DNA from: Clostridium sp.
GTDB lineage: Bacteria > Bacteroidota > Bacteroidia > Bacteroidales > Muribaculaceae
Reading direction: 5' to 3'
Length of the DNA stretch: 39,297 bases
Assembly (NCBI GenBank): GCA_023663805.1
Contig: JAMPGR010000011.1
Span: 1-39,297 of the forward strand
Shown in pieces: positions 17,514 through 26,144 of the stretch (positions within the stretch are counted from its first letter, which is position 1; the number at the start of each line of letters is the position of its first letter). The position numbers and the translations under genes are program-made. Under the pieces are notes generated by a model. The model was not told where the DNA came from. It did not search any database and saw only the letters and a list, made by a program, of their open reading frames with translations.

Positions 17514-18629
17514 ATGACCGCTCTTCTCTGTTCTCTGTTTCTGTCGCTGTCGGCCCTGCTGACCAGAGCCGACTCGGCCGACATCATCTTCGTCGGCGAC
17601 GCGATGCAGCATCAGCGACAGCTCGACGCGGCGCGCCGCCCCGACGGCAGTTTCGACTACTCGGCATGTTTCGCGGCGGTCCGTCCCTATATCGAAAGCG
17701 CCGAATACGCCGTCGTCAACCTCGAGACACCCCTCGGCGGAAAGCCCTATTCGGGCTACCCGATGTTCTGTGCGCCCGACGAATATCTCGACGCTCTGGT
17801 CGACGCCGGGTTTGATTTCTTTCTCGGAGCGAATAACCACGCGCTCGACCGCCGCGACCGTGGTGTCCGCCGGACTATCGACCAGTTCCGCTCCCGCGGA
17901 ATTCCATACGCCGGAATCTGGCGCAACAGGACCCAAAGAGACTCGCTGTCGCCGGTCATACGCGACATACGCGGTTTCAGGGTTGCTTTCCTGAACTATA
18001 CCTACGGAACTAACGGAATCGCGATCCGCGAGGATGTCGTCGTCGACCCGATCGACACCCTCCTGATTGACCGAGACATCGACCGCGCCCGCGAGGCCGG
18101 AGCCGAACTGACGGCTGTCTGCGTCCACTGGGGCGAAGAGTACGAAATGCTCCCCCGCCGAAGTCAGAAGCACCTGGCCGATTATCTGGCCAGCCGCGGG
18201 GTCGATATGGTTATCGGTGCCCACCCCCACGTTATCCAACCAATCGAGATGCGCCAGGACAGCGCCAGCGGCCACCGGACACTGATTGTCTGGTCGCTCG
18301 GGAACTTCATCTCGGGAATGCGCACCCGCGACACCCGCGGAGGTGCCGCAGTCCGCGTCCGCCTCAGCCGCGACAGCGTCGGAACGGCCAGGATTGACAC
18401 AGCGACCTACCGGCTGTTCTTCACCGTCACACCCGCCGCAGGAAGCGGCGACAACTTCCGCCTCGTTCCGGCCGAACTCCCGGTCGAGGGGAACAGCGTC
18501 GCCGAAAGCCAGCGCAAGGCCTTCTTCGATTCGGCCGAAAAGATATATAAACGCCACAATATCGGCGTCGGCCGCGACACGACCGCAATTCCCCGCCGGA
18601 ATCCACGCCCAGAAACGAAAACGAACTAA
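17514..18629 (+). CDS. CapA-like (PGA_cap) metallophosphatase-fold protein
   Basis: 371 aa. A short N-terminal hydrophobic segment ([16 protein letters not shown]) suggests export. The body is a CapA/PGA_cap domain with its usual metal-site blocks in order: [46 protein letters not shown] and SLGNFIS. CapA takes part in poly-gamma-glutamate anchoring in Bacillus, but most Bacteroidetes homologues are uncharacterised and no capB/capC genes are here. The frame is open from 17100, but the ATG at 17514 is chosen because it follows the folD stop by 11 nt and starts the signal-like segment. Its TAA overlaps the recR ATG (TAATG). Confidence 0.85.
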   Translation: MTALLCSLFLSLSALLTRADSADIIFVGDAMQHQRQLDAARRPDGSFDYSACFAAVRPYIESAEYAVVNLETPLGGKPYSGYPMFCAPDEYLDALVDAGFDFFLGANNHALDRRDRGVRRTIDQFRSRGIPYAGIWRNRTQRDSLSPVIRDIRGFRVAFLNYTYGTNGIAIREDVVVDPIDTLLIDRDIDRAREAGAELTAVCVHWGEEYEMLPRRSQKHLADYLASRGVDMVIGAHPHVIQPIEMRQDSASGHRTLIVWSLGNFISGMRTRDTRGGAAVRVRLSRDSVGTARIDTATYRLFFTVTPAAGSGDNFRLVPAELPVEGNSVAESQRKAFFDSAEKIYKRHNIGVGRDTTAIPRRNPRPETKTN

Positions 18630-19255
18630 TGGAAAACGAATTCTCATCGAAATGGCTTGAGGGAGCCGTCACCGAACTGTCGCGTCTTCCCGGCGTCGGC
18701 CGTAAGACCGCTCTTCGCTTTGCGCTCCATCTTCTGCGCCAGGACCCTCAGAACGCCGAGGCTCTCGGAAACGCGATTATCGACCTTCGACGCAACATAC
18801 GCTACTGCACCTGCTGCCACAATATCTCCGAGGCCGAGACATGCGAGATCTGCTCTTCCCCCCGGCGCGACCGCTCGACGGTCTGTATCGTCGAGAACGT
18901 CAAGGATGTCATGAACGTTGAAAATACCGGGCAGTTCGACGGTCTCTATCATGTGCTCGGCGGACTGATATCGCCGATGGAGGGGATCGGGCCCGACCAG
19001 CTCGAGATCGCCTCGCTGATCGACAGAGTCGCCGCTGGCGGTATATCGGAAGTTATCCTTGCTCTGAGTCCGACGATGGACGGCGACACGACGAATTTCT
19101 ATATCTACCGCCGCCTTCAGCAGTTCCCCGGCCTGCGCGTCACCCAACTCGCCCGCGGCGTTGCTGTCGGCAACGAAATCGAATACACCGACGAACTGAC
19201 CCTCGGCCGCTCGCTCCGCCAGCGGACTCTCTTCAGCGACTCGTTTAAAAACTGA
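18629..19255 (+). CDS. recR: Recombination protein RecR
   Basis: 208-aa DNA-repair protein that with RecO and RecF loads RecA at gaps. The helix-hairpin-helix [19 protein letters not shown] spans 18-36, and a zinc finger has C60, C63, C72 and C75. The Toprim domain begins near [10 protein letters not shown] at 86-95, and the Walker-B-like C-terminal part follows. Length is typical. It shares the TAATG junction with the CapA-like gene upstream, so it is translationally coupled. Confidence 0.97.
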   Translation: MENEFSSKWLEGAVTELSRLPGVGRKTALRFALHLLRQDPQNAEALGNAIIDLRRNIRYCTCCHNISEAETCEICSSPRRDRSTVCIVENVKDVMNVENTGQFDGLYHVLGGLISPMEGIGPDQLEIASLIDRVAAGGISEVILALSPTMDGDTTNFYIYRRLQQFPGLRVTQLARGVAVGNEIEYTDELTLGRSLRQRTLFSDSFKN

Positions 19256-19274
19256 TTCTCCCTCCCCACGCCCT

Positions 19275-19799
19275 ATGCTCTCTGACGGAAAAATCATCCT
19301 CCGGCCTCTCGAACCGGAAGATATCGACTTTGTCTACCGGCTCGAAAACGACACCGACGCCTGGGAACACTCCCTGACTTCGGCTCCCTTCTCCCGCCGC
19401 ATGCTGACCGATTATGTTCTGAACGCGACGGCCGATATATACGCCGACCGGCAATTGCGGCTCGTTGTCACAGAGACCCGCAGCGGCGAACTTCTCGGCC
19501 TGGTCGACCTCTTCGAGTTCGACCCGCTGAACCGCCGCGCCGGGGTCGGCATCATCGTCGCCCCGGAATCAAGGCACCGCGGAACGGGTCTTTCCGCACT
19601 CGGTTTGCTCGGCGAATATGCCTCGCGCCGCCTCGGAATCCACACCCTCTGGGCCGTCACGGCGGTCGACAACGCGGCCTCGCGCTGTCTGTTCGAGCGC
19701 GCAGGCTATCAGACAACAGGTCGCCTCCGCTCCTGGCTCCGCCGCGGCGAATCCTACGCCGACGCCCTGCTCTGGCAGCGTCTTTTCGGTTCAAATTAG
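19275..19799 (+). CDS. GNAT family N-acetyltransferase
   Basis: 174 aa of the RimJ/RimL/SpeG type. ILRPLEPEDIDFVYRLEND opens the domain, GLVDLFEFDPLNRRAGVGII matches the SpeG/RimL core strand, and the acetyl-CoA loop is RHRGTGLSALGLL (about 96-108) followed by NAASRCLFERAGY. Transfer of acetyl from acetyl-CoA to an amine is expected. The substrate (polyamine, ribosomal protein or antibiotic) cannot be told. It follows recR by 19 nt and is the last gene of this run. Confidence 0.88.
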   Translation: MLSDGKIILRPLEPEDIDFVYRLENDTDAWEHSLTSAPFSRRMLTDYVLNATADIYADRQLRLVVTETRSGELLGLVDLFEFDPLNRRAGVGIIVAPESRHRGTGLSALGLLGEYASRRLGIHTLWAVTAVDNAASRCLFERAGYQTTGRLRSWLRRGESYADALLWQRLFGSN

Positions 19800-19827
19800 G
19801 AATTTACACAAAAAACAATTATCTTTG
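19796..19827 (+). promoter_or_regulatory. Promoter of the Rpn-type nuclease gene
   Basis: TATCTTTG (19820-19827) matches the -7 consensus exactly; TTAG (19796-19799) at 20-nt spacing is a 3-of-4 -33 match that overlaps the stop of the GNAT gene. Start codon at 19846. Confidence 0.55.
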
Positions 19828-19845
19828 TAGAAAAATTTCCGACCT

Positions 19846-20793
19846 ATGATTACCGACAACACCTACATCCGCTTCGACTGGGCAATCAAACATATGCTCC
19901 GCGACAAAGCCAACTTCGGGATTCTCGAAGGGTTGATCACCGTCCTGCTGAACGAAGAGATCAAAATCGAGGAAATCCTCGAGAGCGAGTCGAACCAGGA
20001 AGACGAGAACGATAAGTTCAACCGTGTCGACATCAAGGCCCGAAACGACAAAGGCCATATCATTATCGTTGAAGTCCAGCTGACTCGCCAACTCCACTAT
20101 CTCCAGCGCATACTCTACGGGACATGCAAGACGATCACCGAGCACATACACCTCGGCGACAAATATGACAAAGTCAGGAAGGTCTACTCGATCAGTATCC
20201 TCTACTGCGACTTCGGCAGCGGCGACGACTATGTCTACCATGGAGTCACCAACTTCAAGGGAATTCATACCGGAACCGATTTGCAAATCAGCACACGCGA
20301 AGACGGCGTCATAGTACAGCATCTTCCGAAGGAAGTCTTTCCGGAGTATTATCTCGTCAGGGTCAACGCTTTCTCAAAAATTCCGGAGACGCCGCTCGAC
20401 GAATGGATGGAATATCTGAAGGAGGGGGTTGTCAAGGAAAACACCCGGACTCCGGGCCTTCAGCAGGTCAAGGAGAAACTGCGCGTACTGTCGATGAGCG
20501 AGGCCGAACGCCGCCGCTACAGCTACGAGATGGACCGAAGGGCCTATGAAGATGATGTCCTCGAAACTGCCCGTATCGAAGGCCTAACCGAAGGTCTAAC
20601 CGAAGGTCGCGCCGAAGGTCGCGCTGAAGGTCGCGCCGAAGGTCGCGCTGAAGGTCGCGCCGAAGGTCGCGCCGAAGTACGTATGGAGATGATTCGCTCT
20701 ATGAATCAGTCCGGGCTCAGCCTCGAGATGATTTCGAACATTACACACACTCCGTTGCCTGAACTCGAGAAAATACTGGCGCAGGAAGAGTAA
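19846..20793 (+). CDS. Rpn/PD-(D/E)XK nuclease family protein (transposase-like)
   Basis: 315 aa. The N-terminal two thirds is the PDDEXK_2-type domain: FDWAIKHMLRDKANFGILEGLI, then RVDIKARN with D62 and IIIVEVQ with E76 and Q78, the (D)-ExQ nuclease core. Relatives (RpnA-E of E. coli) promote RecA-independent recombination, and families like this move between sites. Residues 245-276 are eight tetrapeptides (EGLT twice, EGRA six times) encoded by 12-bp repeats, then a short helix ends the protein. Such Glu-Gly tails are common in the family. It has its own promoter and no inverted terminal repeats were seen. Confidence 0.85.
   Translation: MITDNTYIRFDWAIKHMLRDKANFGILEGLITVLLNEEIKIEEILESESNQEDENDKFNRVDIKARNDKGHIIIVEVQLTRQLHYLQRILYGTCKTITEHIHLGDKYDKVRKVYSISILYCDFGSGDDYVYHGVTNFKGIHTGTDLQISTREDGVIVQHLPKEVFPEYYLVRVNAFSKIPETPLDEWMEYLKEGVVKENTRTPGLQQVKEKLRVLSMSEAERRRYSYEMDRRAYEDDVLETARIEGLTEGLTEGRAEGRAEGRAEGRAEGRAEGRAEVRMEMIRSMNQSGLSLEMISNITHTPLPELEKILAQEE
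20578..20673 (+). repeat. Eight in-frame 12-bp repeats inside the Rpn-type gene
   Basis: Units gaaggtcgcgcc, with gcc and gct alternating in the last codon for units 3-7, preceded by two diverged units ending ctaacc. All are in frame, so unit gain or loss changes length by four residues without a frameshift. Confidence 0.9.
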
Positions 20794-20865
20794 TTTCCTC
20801 CCCGACGAAACATTCGGGAACCTGATGCGTTAGAAAAATATAACCAGAATTCAAATCCCGAAAAG

Positions 20866-22149
20866 ATGAAAAACAGATCCGTTATTGTACTGCTGGCTTT
20901 GTGCCTGTTGGCTTCGGCGACATCGCTCGCCCAGACAAAACGCTCCGACGACTTCCGCGACCGCTACAAACTGAAAGAGGCCGTCGTCTTGAGCCGCCAC
21001 AATATCCGCTCCCCCCTGTCGGGCAACGGCAGTGCCCTCGGCGAAATGACACCCCACGAATGGACCGCCTGGAGTTCCGCTCCGAGCGAACTGACTTCGC
21101 GCGGCGGTGCGCTCGAAACGATAATGGGTCAGTTCTTCCGGAAATGGCTCGTCGACCAGGGTCTCTTCGAAGAAAACCAGGTCCCGACGGCCGACGATGT
21201 CAACATCTACGCCAACTCGATGCAGCGGACAATCGCGACGGCCCAGTATTTCACCTCCGGCTTCATGCCAATGGCAAACCTGCGCGTCAACCACCGTTTC
21301 TCCCCCTCGAAAATGGATCCGGTCTTTTGTCCCCAACTGACGAAAGTCACACCCGAATTCGTCGCGACAGCGATGGCGCAGATCGCCGCCATGGGAGGTG
21401 ACCGCGGAATAGTCGGGATTAACGAGAATCTCGCCCCTAACTACCGTCTGATCGCCGAAGTCCTCGACCTCGACAAATCCGACGCTGTCCGCACGGGCAA
21501 GATGACCGGACTCGACAACTACAACACGGAGATTATCCTCGAAAAATGGCAGGAGCCCCAGATGAAAGGGTCGCTGAAGGACGCCAATTCGGCCAGCGAC
21601 GCCCTGATACTGCAGTATTATGAGGTTCCCGACACTCTCGCCGCGACATTCGGACATCCGGTCAGTCGCGCCCAGATGCAGAAGATTGCCGAAATCAAGG
21701 ATGTCTATGGCGACGTTCTGTTTGAGGCTCCGATTGTTGCGGTCAATGTCGCGCATCCTCTGCTCCAGTATATGTTCGACGAGCTCCATTCGCCCGACCG
21801 AAAATTCTCGTTCCTTGTCGGCCACGACAGCAATATCGCCTCCGTGCTCGCGTCGCTTCGTGTCGAGCCCTACACTCTCCCGAACGCAATCGAACAGAAA
21901 ACCCCGATCGGCTCGAAACTCGTTGTCGAAAAATGGACCGGAGATGATGGCAAGGAATATGGCGCTCTGAACCTGGTCTATCAGTCGGTCGACCAGCTCC
22001 GCGACATCGAACTTCTCGATTTCGACAATCCTCCGATGGTCGTTCCGCTGCGTCTCGCCGGACTGACCCCGAATGCCGACGGTCTATACCCGTTCGAAGA
22101 CCTGCTCGGACGCTTTGCAGAAGCGATTGCCGCTTACGACGCAATCTGA
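20866..22149 (+). CDS. agp: Histidine acid phosphatase, Agp-like (glucose-1-phosphatase)
   Basis: 427 aa with a signal peptide (1-22, ending SLAQ), so periplasmic or secreted. The catalytic motif is RHNIRSP at 44-50 (nucleophile H45), and the proton donor motif is HDSN in FLVGHDSNIASVLASL. Both match E. coli Agp (RHNLRAP and HDSN) rather than phytase AppA (RHGVRAP, HDTN). Similarity to Agp extends along the protein (NGS-L near 54, YANSMQRTIATAQYF, LQYYE). It would release phosphate from glucose 1-phosphate and perhaps phytate. A PAP2 phosphatase gene follows by 44 nt. Confidence 0.85.
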   Translation: MKNRSVIVLLALCLLASATSLAQTKRSDDFRDRYKLKEAVVLSRHNIRSPLSGNGSALGEMTPHEWTAWSSAPSELTSRGGALETIMGQFFRKWLVDQGLFEENQVPTADDVNIYANSMQRTIATAQYFTSGFMPMANLRVNHRFSPSKMDPVFCPQLTKVTPEFVATAMAQIAAMGGDRGIVGINENLAPNYRLIAEVLDLDKSDAVRTGKMTGLDNYNTEIILEKWQEPQMKGSLKDANSASDALILQYYEVPDTLAATFGHPVSRAQMQKIAEIKDVYGDVLFEAPIVAVNVAHPLLQYMFDELHSPDRKFSFLVGHDSNIASVLASLRVEPYTLPNAIEQKTPIGSKLVVEKWTGDDGKEYGALNLVYQSVDQLRDIELLDFDNPPMVVPLRLAGLTPNADGLYPFEDLLGRFAEAIAAYDAI

Positions 22150-22193
22150 CGTTCTTCCCTGACTTCTCCATATAAACCGGCACATACAACACG

Positions 22194-22802
22194 ATGAAAC
22201 GTTTTTCCGATTTTTTGTCCTTTATCTTCAGCCCGCTGCTGGTCCCCTCCTACGGCGTCGCGCTCGCCCTGTGGTTTTCGATGCTGGTTTATCTCCAGAC
22301 CGGGTTCAAACTCCAGATTGTCCTGTTTGTGTTTATCATCACGGCCGTCATACCCGCCGCCCTGATTCTCCTGCTGAAGGTCTTCGGATTCGTCAGCGAC
22401 ATCGGGTTGAACAACCAGAAGGAGCGGACGCTCCCATACTGTATTGTCTGCCTCAGTTATCTTGTGACGGCCTACTATTTTATGGTCGAGCGGTTCCCGT
22501 CATGGATTGTTCTGTTTATGGCCGGGGCAACATTAGCCGTGATTATCTCGCTCGTCGTCAACATCTGGTGGAAAATCTCGGCCCACCTGGCCGCAATGGG
22601 AGGAGCCGTCGGCCTGCTGATGAGGATTATCGCCGACGGCGACGAGATTGCCGCGACTTTCCCGATGCTGCTGACGATGATCGTCCTGACAGGACTTGTA
22701 GCGATGGCGCGCGTCTATCTCGGACGCCACACCCTCGGGCAGGTCATCGCCGGATCGCTCAACGGAGCCATCTGCGTCTTCGTCGCAACGGCGCTGGCCT
22801 GA
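22194..22802 (+). CDS. PAP2 family membrane phosphatase
   Basis: 202 aa with five or six hydrophobic spans. The C-terminal phosphatase block reads RVYLGRHTLGQVIAGSLNG (about 174-192), matching the RxxLGxHTxxxVxxG pattern of the family; an earlier KxxxxRP motif is replaced by NNQKERTLPY (about 73-82). Possible substrates are undecaprenyl pyrophosphate or lipid A phosphates. It is probably co-transcribed with the Agp-like gene. The following 109-nt spacer before frc has no clear promoter; TAATTTTA at 22808-22815 is the nearest -7-like match. Confidence 0.8.
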   Translation: MKRFSDFLSFIFSPLLVPSYGVALALWFSMLVYLQTGFKLQIVLFVFIITAVIPAALILLLKVFGFVSDIGLNNQKERTLPYCIVCLSYLVTAYYFMVERFPSWIVLFMAGATLAVIISLVVNIWWKISAHLAAMGGAVGLLMRIIADGDEIAATFPMLLTMIVLTGLVAMARVYLGRHTLGQVIAGSLNGAICVFVATALA

Positions 22803-22911
22803 AATGTTAATTTTAAGCAAACAGGTTCCGATTCGAAACCTTTTCTACCCGGCCGGCGTTTTAACGTCAGAAAAACCAAAACACAAGTAATCTACAAAAC
22901 GAACAAACACT

Positions 22912-24231
22912 ATGAACACAGCACCTCTTCAGGGAATCAAGGTGGTCGACTTCACCGAGGTTCAGTCAGGCCCCTCATGCACGCAGATGCTCGCATGGCT
23001 CGGCGCGGAAGTTATCAAGATTGAACGCCCCGGCGTCGGCGACGCAACCCGAAAGGAACTTCAGTTCAACCCCGACCTTCCCTCCTACTATTACCTCCAG
23101 CTCAACTCCGGCAAGAAGTCGCTGACACTCGATGCCAAGACTCCCGACGGAAAGGAGATTCTGACAAAACTGATCAAGGAGTGTGACATCTTCGTCGAGA
23201 ACCTCCACCCCGGAGCAATGGACAAACTCGGCTTCTCCTGGGAAGCGGTCCACGCTCTGAATCCCCGCTGTATCTACGGAACGATCAAAGGGTTCCCCCT
23301 CTCGTCGAAATACAAAGACCTGAAGGCATACGAGCCGATCGCACAGGTCACGGCCGCCGCCGCCTCGACAACAGGATGGTTCGACGGCGACTACAACATC
23401 CCGACGCAGTCTGGCGCCGCCCTCGGCGACTCGAACACCGGTATGCACCTGCTGATCGGTCTGCTCGCCGCTCTCTGCCAGCGCGAAAAGACAGGTGAAG
23501 GGGTCTATGTCTACCAGTCGATGCACAACGCGTGCCTGAACCTCTGCCGTATCAAGACCCGCGACCAGTTGACTCTCGACAAGATCGGCTATCTGACCCA
23601 GTTCCCGCAGTATCCCGACGGAAAATTCGGCGACTGCGTCCCGCGCAGCGGCAACATCGAAGGTGGCGGCGTCCTCGGATGGACCTACAAATGCAAGCCT
23701 TCGGGCGGCTACGACAGCGAACTCGACGCGAACAACTATGTCTACATCGTCCTCCAGCGCGGCGCAAAAGATTTCGAGCTCTTCTGCCAGGCAACCGGCT
23801 TCACCGACTGGCTGACCAACCCCGACTTCAACACAGCCGATGCCCGCGACCGTAACAAACCGGCAATCTACAAACGTGTCGGCGAGTGGACTGCAGACAA
23901 GACAAAATACGAAGTCACCGAAATCCTCGGCAAGGCAGGTGTACCCGTAGGCCCAGTTCTGTCGACAAAAGAGATGATGACCGACGAGAGCCTCTACGAC
24001 GGCAACACACTCGTCCGTATCAACCAGGGCGGCGAAATCGGCGAATTCGTAACCGTCGGATGTCCGTTCACGATGTCGAACTTCCAACCCGACTACACCC
24101 CCGCTCCCGAACTCGGCGGCAATACCACGGAGGTTCTTAAATCGCTCGGTTACACCGACGACCAGATCGCTTCGTTCGCCAAGAACGGCACGACCGAACC
24201 GATGCCGAAACCCGCGGCACCGTCGAAATAG
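22912..24231 (+). CDS. frc: Formyl-CoA:oxalate CoA-transferase
   Basis: Cytosolic class III CoA-transferase (439 aa) that moves CoA from formyl-CoA to oxalate, giving oxalyl-CoA and formate. It aligns with Oxalobacter Frc along its length: DFTEVQSGPSCTQM (13-26, with Q18 for Frc Q17), the catalytic Asp D173 in LGDSN (171-175), the glycine loop EGGGVLGW (250-257) and YEVTEILGKAGVP-GPV near the end. At the position of Frc Trp48 it has E49 (TRKELQ in place of TRGWLQ). A 12-residue Pro/Ala/Thr tail extends the C-terminus. Adjacent oxc and an AEC carrier support the oxalate assignment over other CoA-transferases. Confidence 0.92.
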   Translation: MNTAPLQGIKVVDFTEVQSGPSCTQMLAWLGAEVIKIERPGVGDATRKELQFNPDLPSYYYLQLNSGKKSLTLDAKTPDGKEILTKLIKECDIFVENLHPGAMDKLGFSWEAVHALNPRCIYGTIKGFPLSSKYKDLKAYEPIAQVTAAAASTTGWFDGDYNIPTQSGAALGDSNTGMHLLIGLLAALCQREKTGEGVYVYQSMHNACLNLCRIKTRDQLTLDKIGYLTQFPQYPDGKFGDCVPRSGNIEGGGVLGWTYKCKPSGGYDSELDANNYVYIVLQRGAKDFELFCQATGFTDWLTNPDFNTADARDRNKPAIYKRVGEWTADKTKYEVTEILGKAGVPVGPVLSTKEMMTDESLYDGNTLVRINQGGEIGEFVTVGCPFTMSNFQPDYTPAPELGGNTTEVLKSLGYTDDQIASFAKNGTTEPMPKPAAPSK

Positions 24232-24249
24232 TCTGAAATAAACGATATG

Positions 24250-24302
24250 AACGGGAGGTGACCCGTGGACCCCCTGGGATACCACTGGCCGCCTCCCGTT
24301 TT
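24250..24302 (+). terminator. Terminator-like hairpin between frc and oxc
   Basis: aacgggagg (24250-24258) pairs perfectly with cctcccgtt (24292-24300), the latter ending in a short T run (24299-24302). The loop can form a smaller gtgg/ccac stem. It lies 57 nt before oxc, and no promoter could be found between it and oxc, so it may partly attenuate the operon or protect the frc mRNA 3' end. Confidence 0.65.
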
Positions 24303-24358
24303 CAACAAAAAGAACGAATTCCACCTATCAACTAACATACACATTTAAAGACACTACT

Positions 24359-26110
24359 ATGGCTGACACAACAAAAACCCCCGCTTCCGCCGCTACCCCC
24401 TCTGCTCCGAAATTTCCGGAACAGGTGACCGGCATGTATATCCTCGCCCAGGCTCTGAAACGTCTCGGTCTGAAGGATGTCTACGGACTCGTCGGCATCC
24501 CCGTTACTGAAGCCGCATACGCGATGCAGAAGATCGGTCTGAACTTCTACGGCTTCCGCCATGAACAGCAGGCCGGCATGGCCGCCGCGACCCATGGATA
24601 CCTGACCAAACAGCCCGGTGTTCTGCTGACGGTTTCGTCGCTCGGAATGATGAACGGCCTGACCGCGACGACCAACGCGACCGTCAACTGCTATCCGATG
24701 ATCCAGATTTCAGGCGCATCAGATCCGACGATGGTCGACATGAATGTCGGAACCTACGAACAACTCGACCAGCTGAACACGGCCCGTCCGCTCGTGAAGG
24801 CCGCCTTCCGCTGCTCGTCGGCCAAGGATATCCCCTCGGCTGTCGCACGCGCCTACCGCGCCGCCGTCAGCGGCCGTCCCGGCGGCGTATATATCGATAT
24901 GTCGACCCCGGCGCTGGCCGAGATTATGGATGCGACCGAAGCCGAGAAACTCTTCTACGATCCCGTAGACCTGGCGACGCCTACGGCCCCGACTCAAGAA
25001 GCGGTCGACCGCGCCGTTTCGCTTCTGACTTCGGCTAAACGTCCGGCCATTCTCTTCGGCAAAGGCGCCGCCTACGCCCAGGTAGACGACAAACTGAAGA
25101 CTCTTGTCGAGACCTACAAGATTCCGTATCTCTCGATGTCGATGGCCAAAGGCCTGATGCCCGACAACGGCGAATACAGTGCCCTTAGTTGCCGCTCGAC
25201 GATTATGGAGCAGGCCGACGTCGTCATGGTCATCGGTGCGCGTATCAACTGGATGCTTTCGTTCGGACGCGGAAAGTGGAATCCCGAAGGGAAGTTTATC
25301 CAGCTCGATGTCGAACCAACCGAAATCGACCGTAACCGTCCGGTTGCCGCTCCGGTTGTCGGCGATCTCGGAGAGTCGCTCGACATGATTCTCGCCTCGC
25401 TGAAAGGGAAGACGATGCAGGCCGATCCGCAGTGGGTCCCCTCTCTCCAGGCCGAAACGAAGGTCAAGAACGCAAAGTTCCAGAAACGTCTGGCCGACGC
25501 CGCCCCGCTGACTCCGATGAACCACTGGAGCGCACTCTCGGTCATCAAACCGGTCCTCGAGGCGAACCCCGACGTCATCCTCGTCAACGAAGGCGCAAAC
25601 ACGCTCGACGACACCCGCGACTCTGTCGACATGACACTTCCGCGCCACCGCGTCGACTGCGCATCGTGGTCGATCATGGGTATGGGCATAGGATCAGCCA
25701 TAGGCGCCGCTGTCGCAACTGGAAAGAAGGTCGTCGCCGTCGAGGGTGACTCCGCCTTCGGATTCTCCGGAATGGATTTCGCGACAATCTGCCGCTACAA
25801 ACTCCCGGTCACTGTCGTCATCCTCAACAACGGAGGTATCTACAACGGAATCGGTGTCAACCCCTCCGGAGATGATGCACCGGCTCCGACAACGCTCGAC
25901 ATCAACGCTCAGTACAACCTGATCGGCGAGGCATTCGGCGCCGACAACTGCCGCGTCGACAATATCGCCGACCTGAAGAAAGCCCTAGAGAGCGCGATTG
26001 CCTCGGGACGCCCGACCCTGATCGATGTGCAACTCGCCGCCAGCGCCGGCAAGGAGAGCGGCCACATCGGCTACCTCAACCCGACCCCGCTGATTGAGTA
26101 TACCGTCTGA
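24359..26110 (+). CDS. oxc: Oxalyl-CoA decarboxylase
   Basis: Thiamine-diphosphate enzyme (583 aa) turning oxalyl-CoA into formyl-CoA and CO2. Homology to Oxalobacter OXC (568 aa) starts near residue 20. The cofactor-activating Glu is E69 in FRHEQ; Y133 (VGTYEQLDQ) and Y495 (GGIYNG) match active-site tyrosines, and S567 (KESGHI) matches the C-terminal lid serine. The ThDP/Mg motif runs from GDSAFGFSG (463-471) to the NN at 490-491. The middle domain keeps GKGAAYAQ and MAKGL-PDN, characteristic of OXC among ThDP enzymes. The N-terminus has a 15-residue Ala/Pro/Thr-rich addition. It regenerates the formyl-CoA used by Frc. Confidence 0.95.
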   Translation: MADTTKTPASAATPSAPKFPEQVTGMYILAQALKRLGLKDVYGLVGIPVTEAAYAMQKIGLNFYGFRHEQQAGMAAATHGYLTKQPGVLLTVSSLGMMNGLTATTNATVNCYPMIQISGASDPTMVDMNVGTYEQLDQLNTARPLVKAAFRCSSAKDIPSAVARAYRAAVSGRPGGVYIDMSTPALAEIMDATEAEKLFYDPVDLATPTAPTQEAVDRAVSLLTSAKRPAILFGKGAAYAQVDDKLKTLVETYKIPYLSMSMAKGLMPDNGEYSALSCRSTIMEQADVVMVIGARINWMLSFGRGKWNPEGKFIQLDVEPTEIDRNRPVAAPVVGDLGESLDMILASLKGKTMQADPQWVPSLQAETKVKNAKFQKRLADAAPLTPMNHWSALSVIKPVLEANPDVILVNEGANTLDDTRDSVDMTLPRHRVDCASWSIMGMGIGSAIGAAVATGKKVVAVEGDSAFGFSGMDFATICRYKLPVTVVILNNGGIYNGIGVNPSGDDAPAPTTLDINAQYNLIGEAFGADNCRVDNIADLKKALESAIASGRPTLIDVQLAASAGKESGHIGYLNPTPLIEYTV

Positions 26111-26144
26111 CGCCTACGTTTCAACCATTTAAAACACAAACAGT

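Noticed and set aside
20578..20673. CRISPR-like array
   Set aside because: Units are 12 bp, contiguous, in frame and without spacers: a coding microsatellite.
22975..24324. Leftward open frame of 449 codons opposite frc
   Set aside because: Translation lacks recognisable domains and is a shadow of frc, whose catalytic motifs are complete.
24232..24358. Riboswitch ahead of oxc (for example a thiamine-diphosphate sensor)
   Set aside because: Only one simple hairpin is seen; the conserved core of a TPP riboswitch is absent.
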